64,000 nucleotides of DNA. It comes from Strigamia acuminata (lineage: Eukaryota > Arthropoda > Chilopoda > Geophilomorpha > Linotaeniidae). The stretch is taken from contig OX442314.1 in assembly GCA_949358305.1 (NCBI GenBank), positions 35,335,608 to 35,399,607 on the forward strand, written 5' to 3'. This document shows, in pieces, positions 36,631-45,935 of the stretch. Below the pieces are notes generated by a model. It did not search any database. It saw only the letters and a program-made list of their open reading frames with translations, and was not told the DNA's origin. Within the stretch, counting starts at the first letter, position 1, and each line of letters starts with the position of its first letter. The translations under genes were made by a program, and so were the position numbers.

Positions 36631-37003
36631 GAGAAAACTGAATTTTTATATTTGAAAACGAAAATATTATTTTTGGCCCTACAACGAATTTTTTAGACAA
36701 AAAAATAGTCAAACAAAGTGCCTTAAAACACGGTACGAAGTCAGGTAAAAAGAATTTCAAAGCATTACGTACAATCATTTAGAATTAGCCAGAACAACAA
36801 CTAGAAATCAACACATCGTTTCAACCAACCGCAGAAATCAAATTTGCCGCCATCTGCCCACGTCCAAAAATAGACGGAGCCACACGATTGGCCGCTCGTA
36901 AGGAGAACAGCCATTGGTGGCGCCCATATCTCGCATGTGTAAAACCACCGAACTGAAAACAAAATAATCACAACTCCGGCTCGCTCCAGTCCACGCCTCT
37001 ACT

Positions 37004-40000
37004 ATGCCGCCTGTATTAACAATAACCAATAGACTTGCATGGAAATTCCTAGGTAATCCTTTTTCAAACAACACACAACGTCCAATTTCTTACCGATTCA
37101 AATTCTACTTTCACAGGACCATCATGTCAATTAATTTTACCGAAAAAAGGTCTGGCCACGAGCGAACCCAATTATCCCTGTGTCAAAACCGACGTACCAG
37201 GACCGAGGTCGAAAAAATTACTAAAAGAGTTGGAGAAAATCCAGGTTTAGAATTTGGAATATAAATCAGCACTTAGTTCGTTAATAATTCGCTTCCTTTC
37301 ATTTTTGATTTCAGCAATCCGGAGCAGTGCAGTTATTTGTCAATTATGACAAATCCTTCGGCAACTATTTGGTTGACGTTGACGATAACATCTTTTTGGA
37401 CGTGTACATGCAAATATCGTCCTTACCGTTGGGTTACAACCATCCAGAATTTATAAAATGCATGCAGGATCCAAAAAATCTGGTTTGTCGGTCTGTAATT
37501 TAATTCAGGACCGGCTTAGCACCCGCCAATACTTTTGGGACGCATTAACATGCCCCAAATTCAGGGCTGGACTGGGAACAAATTTAGTACCGGGAAATCT
37601 GGATAGATCGACAATTGGAACAAATTTAGTATCGGGAAATCTGGATAGATTGGCGACTGGAATAAATTTAGTACTGGGAAATCTGGATAGATTGGCGACT
37701 GGAATAAATTTAGTACTGGGAAATCTGGATAGATCGGGCGACTGGAACAAATTTAGTACCGGGAAATCTGGATAGATCGGCGACTGGAACAAATTTATAC
37801 CGGAAAATCTGGATAGATCGGCGACTGGAACAAATTTAGTACCGGGAAATCTGGACTGGATAGATCGGGCCACAAGAAAAGGAGAAAAAAATTCCAACGG
37901 GACATTTCCGGTTTTCCACCGGGCTAGTCCAGCACTGCGCAAGTTGACCGATTTTCCGTAAATCTTTGGAGTTTAGGATTTGTTTATTTTTGATCATTTG
38001 GTTATGCATTGAGATTGAGGTATTCACGAAGAAATCTCGCACAGTGTGCTGGAAGACTTGGAGCCGGTCCTGATTGAATTTAATTTAAATTTCTTACGTG
38101 TCTTGTTTATTTTTTAGTCTGTAGTGGTCAACAGACCGGCATTAGGTGTTTATCCGTCAGAAGATTGGATTGAGAGATTGACTAAATCTTTGTTAACGGT
38201 AATAATTTTTACAGGATTTTAATTTTAATGTTAATTTTATTAAATTTTTTAATTGATACATATTATTTGTTTTTGTTTTGTTCAGATAGGTCCTAAAGGT
38301 ATGAACCAGGTACAAACAATGGCATGTGGGTCTTGTTCCAATGAAAATGCTTACAAGTCTATTTTCATTTGGTACAGGGTAAATATTTTTTTATCTTATA
38401 AAATTTTGGAGGATGTTTTATAATAACATTTATTTTTTGGAAATAATTCCAACCAAGCTTGAAATGCAAGTAGTGCAAAGGTGTGACAAATCAAAACTTT
38501 GTCCAGTTTATTTTTGGCTGTTCTATACTGAAATTTATTGCATTTCATGAAAAAAAAGCATTGATTTTGTAATTTAACATTTAATAACGATAAACAACAC
38601 TTACCCAATGAGATAAGGCAATCTTAGTGAGATAAGGTACTCTTAGTGAGATAAGGTACTCTTAGTGAGATATGGTAATCTTAATGTGATAAACACATGG
38701 TTTAAGATTTAATCTTAGTTTCTGAATTATGGTTTTTATTACTTTAAATTTATTGCAGAATAAAGAGCGAGGTGGAAAATCTGCCAGTGCTGCTGAAATG
38801 GAATCTAGTGTGATGAATAAAGAGCCGGGTTGTCCAAAATTATGTATGCTTTCTTTTAAAGGCGGTTTCCATGGACGCACTTTAGGTTTTAAAAACATTT
38901 TCTTTCTTCACTATTTTCCCATTTATTCATTTTCATAAACACTTACATGTTTTATTTTATATTCTAGGTGTATTAGCAACTACTCATTCCAAAGCAATTC
39001 ATAAAGTGGACATGCCAACGTTTAATTGGCCAATTGCTTCATTTCCTCAATATAAGTATCCGCTAGAAGAATTTACTTCGGATAACGAAGCCGAGGACAA
39101 ACTATGCCTTGCTCAAGTTAGCGAACCTTTTCATACAATACAGTCGAATCTCGTTATAACAAATCGCAAGGAACCCGAGAAATGTGTTCGTTACAACGAA
39201 AGTTATCAAAATTTTTTAACACGTGTTCTACGGCCAACCAACCAATCAAGTCATTTTTAAGTATTCGCTGTAACGAAAAATTCGCTATAATGAAAAAATT
39301 GCTATAACGAAAAATTCGCTATAACGAAAAAATTGCTATAACGAAAAATTCGCTATAACGAAAAATTCGCTATAACGAGGTTCGGCTGTACTTTGAGTAA
39401 AATTTGAGCTATTTTTTAAAAGCGGTTTTTTATCATTTCAATTTCGGCAGGTTCAGGAATTGATAAGCGAGTTTAAAAAAAAGAAGACACCGGTGGCAGG
39501 AATAGTCGTTGAACCAATTCAAGCGGAAGGTGGTGATAATCATGCATCAGCCTCCTTTTTTAGGCAGTTGCAGAAAATTGCATCAGCTGTAAGGTTTTCA
39601 ACCCTATTGGTTTCTTATTGAATCATTCGTTTATCTCTGCAAATAGAATGGCGTCGCTTTTATGGTCGATGAGGTGCAGACGGGTGCCGGACCCACGGGA
39701 AATTTCTGGGCTCACGAAGCTTGGGATTTACCAAACCATCCAGATATTGTTAGTTTCAGCAAGAAAATGATGACCGGAGGTTATTACTATTCGGACGATT
39801 TCAGACCTGATAAAGTACAAAAGACATAAACAAATTTTATAAAATAATTTGTGTGACAATTTTGAATATTTCTAGCCTTACCGCATATTTAATACGTGGA
39901 TGGGTGATCCTGCAAAAATAATTCTACTAGAAGCCTTCGTAAATGTTCTTCAGAGAGATAATCTTTTGAAGATTGTAAGAGAGTCTGGAGATATACTGCT

Positions 40001-40556
40001 TGCAGGGCTCAAAGAACTAACTGTAGGTATAAATATAAATAATTTTTTATTATTGAATTATTAGTTTTTTGGATTTTTTACTAGAAAACATATCCCGGTA
40101 AGCTGAAAAATGCACGCGGTCAAGGAACATTCTGCGCCGTAGATTGCTCCGACGGTGAATCTAGAGACAAATTAATCATGGCACTGCGAAAACAAGGTTT
40201 GTTTGTGTTTTTATACTGGTATACGGTGAGCAAAGAAATGATTGGTCACTTTTCTCTAAGGTTTTGGTCCGGGTGGGCTTGTTTTATTCGATGAAACGGG
40301 ATTCGATGAAACGGGATTCGATGAAATGACTTGATAGAATTGTTTATTTATTTATTATTTTTTGCTCACCGTATTTCTGTATTAGATTTGGTTTAAGCAG
40401 TGATTGACATTGACATGCTTTTGTTTTAATGAAGGCTTGCATTGTGGTGGATGTGGAGATACCGGAATTCGTTTTCGACCTTGCCTTTTATTCAAACCAT
40501 ATCACGCTAACTTATCTTTGGATTTGTTTTCTAAAGTCTTGTCAGACTTAAAATGA
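37004..40556 (+). CDS. ABAT: 4-aminobutyrate aminotransferase, mitochondrial
   Basis: PLP-dependent mitochondrial enzyme that transfers the amino group of GABA to 2-oxoglutarate, giving succinic semialdehyde. Twelve exons: 37004-37052, 37117-37244, 37315-37482, 38118-38198, 38286-38378, 38759-38885, 38968-39116, 39451-39588, 39647-39814, 39876-40022, 40085-40196, 40435-40556, for 493 residues (human about 500). A basic, hydroxylated leader is followed by [32 protein letters not shown]-like NRPALGVYP, the [16 protein letters not shown] cluster, GAFHGRT-like [22 protein letters not shown], the [10 protein letters not shown] cofactor site and the FSKKMMTGG Schiff-base lysine (one of Lys350/351), [10 protein letters not shown] and [13 protein letters not shown]. 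The Cys pair used by the mammalian iron-sulphur site is present in MACGSCS. Intron 3 carries a hAT element and intron 7 a pogo-type MITE. Confidence 0.95.
37506..38072. mobile_element. hAT-like element with internal minisatellite, in ABAT intron 3
   Basis: It starts CAGGACCGGCT and ends AGCCGGTCCTG (reverse complement CAGGACCGGCT, a perfect 11-bp inverted end). The flanking octamers are ATTTAATT (37498-37505) and ATTGAATT (38073-38080), matching at 7 of 8. The left half holds about seven copies of a 42-bp unit (GGAACAAATTTAGTACCGGG then AAATCTGGATAGATCGGCGA) between 37560 and 37860. The array makes long but meaningless open frames on both strands. Confidence 0.8.
38610..38690. repeat. Short tandem repeat in ABAT intron 5
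   Basis: Four imperfect copies of a 20-bp unit AGTGAGATAAGGTACTCTT, about 60-140 bp upstream of the exon 6 acceptor. A degenerate trace of the same unit is visible upstream of the duplicated exon 6 remnant at 35810-35840. Confidence 0.7.
39141..39388. mobile_element. pogo/Tigger-type MITE in ABAT intron 7
   Basis: Inverted ends CAGTCGAATCTCGTTATAAC and (reverse-complemented) CAGCCGAACCTCGTTATAGC, flanked by TA on both sides (39139-39140 and 39389-39390). The right half is a tandem run of GAAAAATTCGCTATAAC units generated from the terminus itself. TA duplications and the CTCGTTATAACG end are hallmarks of pogo-like Tc1/mariner MITEs. Confidence 0.85.
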
Positions 40557-41342
40557 CATTGAGATATAAATTGATTATTATAAGCCGCATTGCAGCTAAA
40601 TACAATAATCCTCACCGGTGCTTCCTGAACTGACATTTATATTGATAGTCTTTAATTGCTAAGTCATTAATTAAATAATCATGGCAAATAAATGTGGACA
40701 TGAATGGCATAAATCACTACAGAGTGTGTGTGGGCAGTTGAATTTTAGTTTCATTTTAAAGTTTAAAATTACTTCCCACAAAAATCACATCAAAGTAATA
40801 ATTCAATGTTTAAAAATGTCCATAACGTGTATACTCAAAGCTCTGCAGCCAATTCAGTCCAAAAGAATCATTTAAACATGTTTTAAGCCATAGATATTTC
40901 ATTTGTGTCATTTTTTTTGTTTGCATTTACTTTGAAATTGTTCTACTGTGAAGAATTATGATTTCTCAATACGTATCAATATTCAATGAATGTCAGCAAC
41001 TCCACAAGTCTTCCATAAATGTTAAGTATGAAAATATGCCTTGTAAATCTAATTATGATATTGACTGGCTAAAAAGCCATAAGAATTAATTTCTATTCCC
41101 GTTTATTGACTTCAGAATTGATTAATTATTTTGGAGATTTAATTAGTAATCCTGTATTATTGATTACAATAAAGCTACAGTAGTGCTAAAAAAATAAAAA
41201 TCTTTGGATTTAGATTTAATTAATTTCTTATCAACATTTCTTGAAAATCAAGCAAGCGGATGTAAAATCACCTCCCGGATGTCAAATTTTGTGTATCCAT
41301 TAACCATTTCAAAGATAACAACATAAAATTAGTGTGCGAGTC
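40557..41342. other. AT-rich spacer downstream of ABAT
   Basis: Contains the ABAT 3' UTR and possibly the 3' flank of the SRPK pseudogene. I see no other feature. Confidence 0.4.
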
Positions 41343-42064
41343 TTATTTCTCAAGTTGTAGCCACTGACACTGATGTGTGAGCGCATCTTTTGCCGACGAA
41401 CGTTTTTTAGGATCAATACACAACATCGGCAACATAAACTGCAAAAACTCTTGCGCTTGCTCTTCATCCCAACCATGTTCTTTAGTAAGCAAATTAAACA
41501 ATCCACGTTTTTCTTTCCCTCCCACCAATCTAAAAATACTCATTAAGTGTTGCGTGTCCTCATCTCGACTCTCCTCAGCATGAATCGTAAACAAAAAATG
41601 GCCGGTCGCCAAATTAAACGCCATACAAGCAGTGCTCCAAACATCGGCATTCGGTCCATAATCACCACCTAACAAAACCTCCAGACAACGATAAGCACTC
41701 GATTGAATAACAGCAGAGAAATATTGATCAACCCAACACCCATTTCAAAGATCGGTTATCGCAATCGCCATGTCTGAAGTATTCGTCACCAAACAGTTTA
41801 ATATCCGTTTAATATCCGCGCTTCGAGCATCTGAGATACAACTCTTTTTACACTTGCTAACGGCAGACCTTCTTCGCTCGACTTAATGGTATATTCGAAT
41901 AGATCTTGGCCCAAAAGCTCAAACACCATGCAATGCCGTGAGTGTCAATTAATTTAAAATTGTGCGGCAGTTTAACTATTTCGCCCTTGTGGGCATCGTC
42001 GGGGTCGCAATGGCGTATGTGCTCGAGAAGTTTGATTTACACTAAAGCTATTGCTGTCACTGTG
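41343..42064 (-). pseudogene. SRPK-type serine/arginine protein kinase pseudogene
   Basis: Intronless, decayed copy of an SR-protein kinase catalytic domain. In sense order, read from 42064 downward, the fragments match: the IKLLEHIRHCDP region, a FKLIDTHG turn, MVFELLGQDLFEY, the LPLASVKRVVSQML helix, ITDL-x-NGCWVDQYFS, YRCLEVLLGGDYGPNADVWS, ACMAFNLATGHFLF and the C-lobe HGWDEEQAQEFLQFMLPML to a terminal stop. Lesions: a stop just before IKLL, a one-base deletion before CMVFEL, loss of the segment with the catalytic H-x-D loop, and a Gly-to-stop change in the D-L-G motif. It cannot encode an active kinase. Lack of introns suggests a retrocopy, but I see no clear poly(A) tract. Confidence 0.85.
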
Positions 42065-43133
42065 CAGTTTGAGGAACATTAATAATTAGAGAAAATTCAA
42101 TGGTTTGTATCTGGTAGAAGACAAGGTTGTATCATTTGGTGACCCATTTATCATGCAATGACAATTGACGACGAAGTACCGTGAATGATGAATTTTCGAT
42201 GCGTGAATAGACTGGATGAAATGTTTTTCATGGTAATTCTAACCTGATAGACAGCTACAAATGTTATTTTACAAGAAATATTTCCGCCTTTTTTTTTATA
42301 AAACATTAGAAGTAATAAATTCAAAAATAGTCTTACGATTGTGTGCTAATCCTTTAGTTTTTAACTGCATGACTAATTTTCATGCATCACGTGACATTAA
42401 AACCATACACAATTAAATGTTAAAGCAATTTCCCAATTAAACCATGTAAAACTAATAAGGTGAACAGATTTCTTTTCTATTAATAATACGAAATATGATA
42501 TAATACGAAGAATGAAGTGAAATAAAAGCCCTATCCTTCTTAAAAATAAATTACTCACCTAATTTTTTAAACAAAAAGAATCGAAAACTTTATTTTCCTA
42601 ACTGGAAATAAGTTGGCATGATGCAATGTGTACTTCAGCTTGCAGTGCAGCAAAGGTCACTCAAAGGACGCCTTTAGTACCAGCGCAAACAAATTAAGCA
42701 AGAAATTGACACAAACCAAACAAGTTTTTACAAATAATTCCTAAAAATTGAATGTATTTTAATTTCGTTTAAATTGTATATAAAAAAAATCAAAACAGCA
42801 AAAAAAAACCTAAAATTTGGAATGTTTACAATAGTTTACCGGTATCTATTTCGACTCTTGGACCCCCATCGCAGTCCATCTGTCTAAATAAAAATCCCTG
42901 AAAGTGTAAAAACACTGCATCACAATAAACCTAATCTGCTCATTCATTTCAAGTGATTCACAACAAGATTTGAGCAGAAATCACTCGCAAAAATGATAAC
43001 AAATCACAAAAACCGACGTTTTTGCCACAATTTCGCACAAATATGATGAAAAAAACATGAACAAAAAACTAAAACACCCCAAACAAACGTTTAATCTAAA
43101 AAAAAAAAAAAAAAAAATCTAATCTAATCTAAA
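42065..43133. other. AT-rich spacer, no feature recognised
   Basis: Includes the innexin 3' UTR on the minus strand near its right end, with an A-tract at 43101-43117. Nothing else stands out. Confidence 0.4.
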
Positions 43134-44330
43134 TCAAAGCATTTCAGCACCGCCTTTCTCCTCCCGCATCAGCTTACTCCTGTCCCGTTCGCCATCCGAA
43201 TGCCACGGCGGCGGCGGCGGCGCGGACGGTTCGATCATCCTCGTCATATGTCGCGCGCTATTACTCTCTCCAGTCTCGATTTTCTTCGCCAACTCCGCCA
43301 CGATCTCTCGAACGATGACCGGATCGACGTTCTGCGCCAACATACAGAAAAGAAACCAATCCCCGACGTTAGTTTTCCTCAAAATAGCATCCATGTACTC
43401 CCTCGACGCCATCCGGCACTTGGCGTGCAGTAGCCGCGGTCTGATGCTCGGCAAAGCCAGGATTGCCACTCGATAAACAACCAGCGCCGCCGTCAAAACC
43501 GTCAGAATAATAAACCAAAACCAAAGAAAAATAAAAATCTTCTCATTTACGATATTCAACGGCAAAATACAGAGCGCATCGTGTCTCTGCAGCGACCCGC
43601 TCGGCCCCATCTTATGAAAAGAACACTTGGTCATGCGCGGAAACACGTAAATCATCGGATCGGTGCGATTCGACTGCTCCCGCTCGGAAAACTCGAGCAC
43701 TTTGAGTCCGTACGTGAAGAACTCGTGTCCGAGGAACTTGTCCAGCAGATACATCTGCGCCACGATGTTCACCAAGCACAAAAACTCGCACAAAAAGTAG
43801 CGCACGGCGTAGAAATTATGCGTCCGCACATGTTTCATCAAATACTCGACGAGCACTTTCTTCTCGGCGCGCCTGTCCTCTTCCGCCGCGACGGCGATGT
43901 GCAAACCGCTCGTCAAACTCTTCATCAGCCCTCCTTCCCACACTTTCCAGATGTATTTCGGCGTGTAGAAGAGAATTGCCTGGAAAAAGAGGACGAAGCA
44001 CACCCATTGGTAGTACGAGTAGTAGATTCTGTCCTTTTTGTTGGCGCTCAACGGCCCGATGCCGGCGTGCGGGAATTGGAACGAGTGGAAGGCCGACGGG
44101 AGCGCGAAAGTGGCGTGGATCCAGCAGTAAGTGTTGATGAAGGGGACGGCGTCTTTCTCGCTGAGGAGACAGTCGATGGGCTGGCCCACGTACTGTCTGG
44201 CGGTGATGACGAGGCTGAAGGCGACGAGGGTGATGGCGGTGAACACGTAGTGGAGTTTGAAGATGGAGTTGTCCGTGACGACTTCGCGTCGTTTGAAGAT
44301 GGCGCTGAGGCCGCCGAAGATGTCGAGCAT
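43134..44330 (-). CDS. Innexin gap-junction protein (Inx1/Inx2-like)
   Basis: Four-pass membrane protein whose hexamers or octamers form invertebrate gap junctions and hemichannels. One uninterrupted exon, 398 residues, starting at the MLDIFGGLSAIFK N-terminus that matches insect innexins. The frame stays open upstream to about 44471, but without a better ATG. Landmarks: LHYVFTAITLVAFSLVITARQYVG (TM1); PIDC and TYCW (the two loop-1 cysteines); YYQWVCFVLFFQAILFY (innexin signature and TM2); RYFLCEFLCLVNIVAQMYLLDKF (TM3); TKCSFHKMGPSGS and DALCILPLN (loop-2 cysteines); FLWFWFIILTVL (TM4). The tail is Arg/Lys/Glu-rich with a PPPPP run. Intronless structure could be ancestral loss or retroposition, but the frame is intact. 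Third codon positions go from C-rich to G-rich along the gene. Confidence 0.95.
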   Translation of the reverse strand: MLDIFGGLSAIFKRREVVTDNSIFKLHYVFTAITLVAFSLVITARQYVGQPIDCLLSEKDAVPFINTYCWIHATFALPSAFHSFQFPHAGIGPLSANKKDRIYYSYYQWVCFVLFFQAILFYTPKYIWKVWEGGLMKSLTSGLHIAVAAEEDRRAEKKVLVEYLMKHVRTHNFYAVRYFLCEFLCLVNIVAQMYLLDKFLGHEFFTYGLKVLEFSEREQSNRTDPMIYVFPRMTKCSFHKMGPSGSLQRHDALCILPLNIVNEKIFIFLWFWFIILTVLTAALVVYRVAILALPSIRPRLLHAKCRMASREYMDAILRKTNVGDWFLFCMLAQNVDPVIVREIVAELAKKIETGESNSARHMTRMIEPSAPPPPPWHSDGERDRSKLMREEKGGAEML

Positions 44331-45935
44331 TTTGGCGGTGAATGTGCGGAGCGAGGCGGCCCCACTTGTTGATTGTGTCGGAGCGGAATGTATTTGCCGC
44401 TTGGTGGACGTGGGTCGTTGCGGATTGGTGTGGGGAAGTTGGAAAGGGCGGGGTTGGGGGTCGAGTGACACCTGGTGGTGGGTTTTTGGGGGTTTGGAGT
44501 GGAGAGAAAAAAAATTTTTTTTGGGGTTGATTGGTTTTGGTTTTGTGTGTGATCGTGTTTTTGGGTTTTTGGTGTTTTTTTTTTGGAGGAAAAAGGTTAT
44601 AAAATTTGGGTTTTTGGGTTTTTCATTTCCCCTTGGTGTTTTTGCTCCCCTTTTACAGCTGTTGGGGGGTGTTGGGGGGGGGGGGGGGTCGAGTCTCCCC
44701 CTCGTGGACCGGAATTGGGTTGTGGAACCTTTCTTTTATCTCTGTTGTGAATAGGGTCAGTGATTTTTGCTGTCTTAAGAGGAGCGTTGTCTGTAGTTTG
44801 AGTTTACTTGATGAGGGGTGGGCAAGTTTGGGGAAAGTTTTTATAATGTAGCTTGAGGGAGTGATAAAGTAGTAAAGAAATAAAATTAAAAGTGTAGTTT
44901 TTATGTCAGTTTACGTGGCAAAAAGTCTTCACATTTTGAAAATTTTGAAAATGTTGAAAAATTTGAAAAATTTGAATTTGGAAGCCATTTGATGAGTTTC
45001 TGTGGGTTTTCGGGAAGACTGCAATGGTAATCTTCTTTTTATGTGATGTAAGAAATAAAATACGGTGTTTGGCGAGGTAGGGGTCGTCCGTAATTGACGT
45101 CACGTTATTTTTTGCTCCGTGATCTTCTAGACTTACACCCCTCGTCATTGACTGCATAAATCAATTGACTCCGTGAACTCATGTGTGAGACGACATTCAA
45201 CTCTTTCATTCACGGGAAACGAAATGATTAAAGCATTTAAAGTTTGATCACTTGATTACACGGTGATGGTTAGGACTCAGGATTGTGGGAGTGAAACACG
45301 GTGAAGCTGGGTTCAAAGCGCGCAATGCATTTTGGGAATTTATTTATTACTAGTTTATTATAACTAAACAATAAAAATATTTTTTTTTTAAATACAGTAA
45401 TGAAAATCAACAAACAAATCATAAACACAAAACAATAAAATTATGAAGGACAAAATTAAATGTAAAAAATGTAAATAAAATACTAGATAATAAAATGTGT
45501 TCTGCACACAAGAATTCATCATTTGGCAGCAGAGGCGACTGGTGGCAGGAACATCAACTTTCACAAAGGAGTGGATGTTGTTGTTGTTAAAAAAGGTGAT
45601 TTTTAAAGATTAGCGAAACGGAAAATAAAAAAATATCACATCCAACTACACTCCCTCACATTTTTCAAACCCAAATACCGCTAAACACATAAACCTTTTA
45701 AAAAACAAAATCAAGACATAAACAAACCAACAAAACCAAAAAATTACATTCTTCTTAAAATCCAGCCAGCAAAATTCGTTTCACCATTTCAAAACCCCAA
45801 CCCAAAATGGAACTTCTCAAAACGTTCATCGCCCCTTGGAGATTTTTCCCGACGTATTAAAATCCCGTAAGTCCTTCCCAGTCGTTAATCAACCATAACT
45901 AACCTCTCTATTCACACCTAAACAGAAAAACGAAC
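44331..45935. promoter_or_regulatory. Divergent spacer between innexin and NAPE-PLD with NAPE-PLD 5' UTR
   Basis: 44400-44720 is strongly G/T-rich on the plus strand, including a run of about 12 G at 44677-44689, and is the presumed innexin 5' region. 44800-45750 is AT-rich with nothing recognised. A 5' UTR exon of the NAPE-PLD gene ends at 45866 (CCC|GTAAGT) and is joined to an acceptor at 45924-45925. It carries a 17-codon upstream reading frame beginning ATGGAACTTCTC at 45807 and ending TAA, which may damp translation of the main frame. Confidence 0.5.

Larger units (their letters stand above)
33271..37003. other. Divergent intergenic region between cadherin and GABA transaminase
   Basis: No intact gene. 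It contains the 5' flank of the cadherin gene, a foldback element (33966-34312), and the remnants of an old tandem duplication (35840-36630). The final 200 bp before 37004 are GC-richer and likely hold the GABA transaminase promoter. Much of the remainder (34320-35430) is AT-rich with A or T tracts and nothing I recognise. Confidence 0.5.

Noticed and set aside
37458-37942. Repetitive frames on both strands in ABAT intron 3
   Set aside because: Produced by the 42-bp array (14 codons per unit) inside a hAT-like element. Real ABAT exons flank it and splice across it.
43581-44372. 263-codon open frame on the plus strand opposite the innexin
   Set aside because: Antisense shadow of a conserved innexin exon with biased third positions. 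The product is low-complexity Arg/Glu/Val/His with no known domain.
44331-44471. Upstream extension of the innexin frame by 47 codons
   Set aside because: The extension has no ATG (it opens with GTG) and the innexin family starts at the M-L-D/M-F-D type N-terminus found at 44330.
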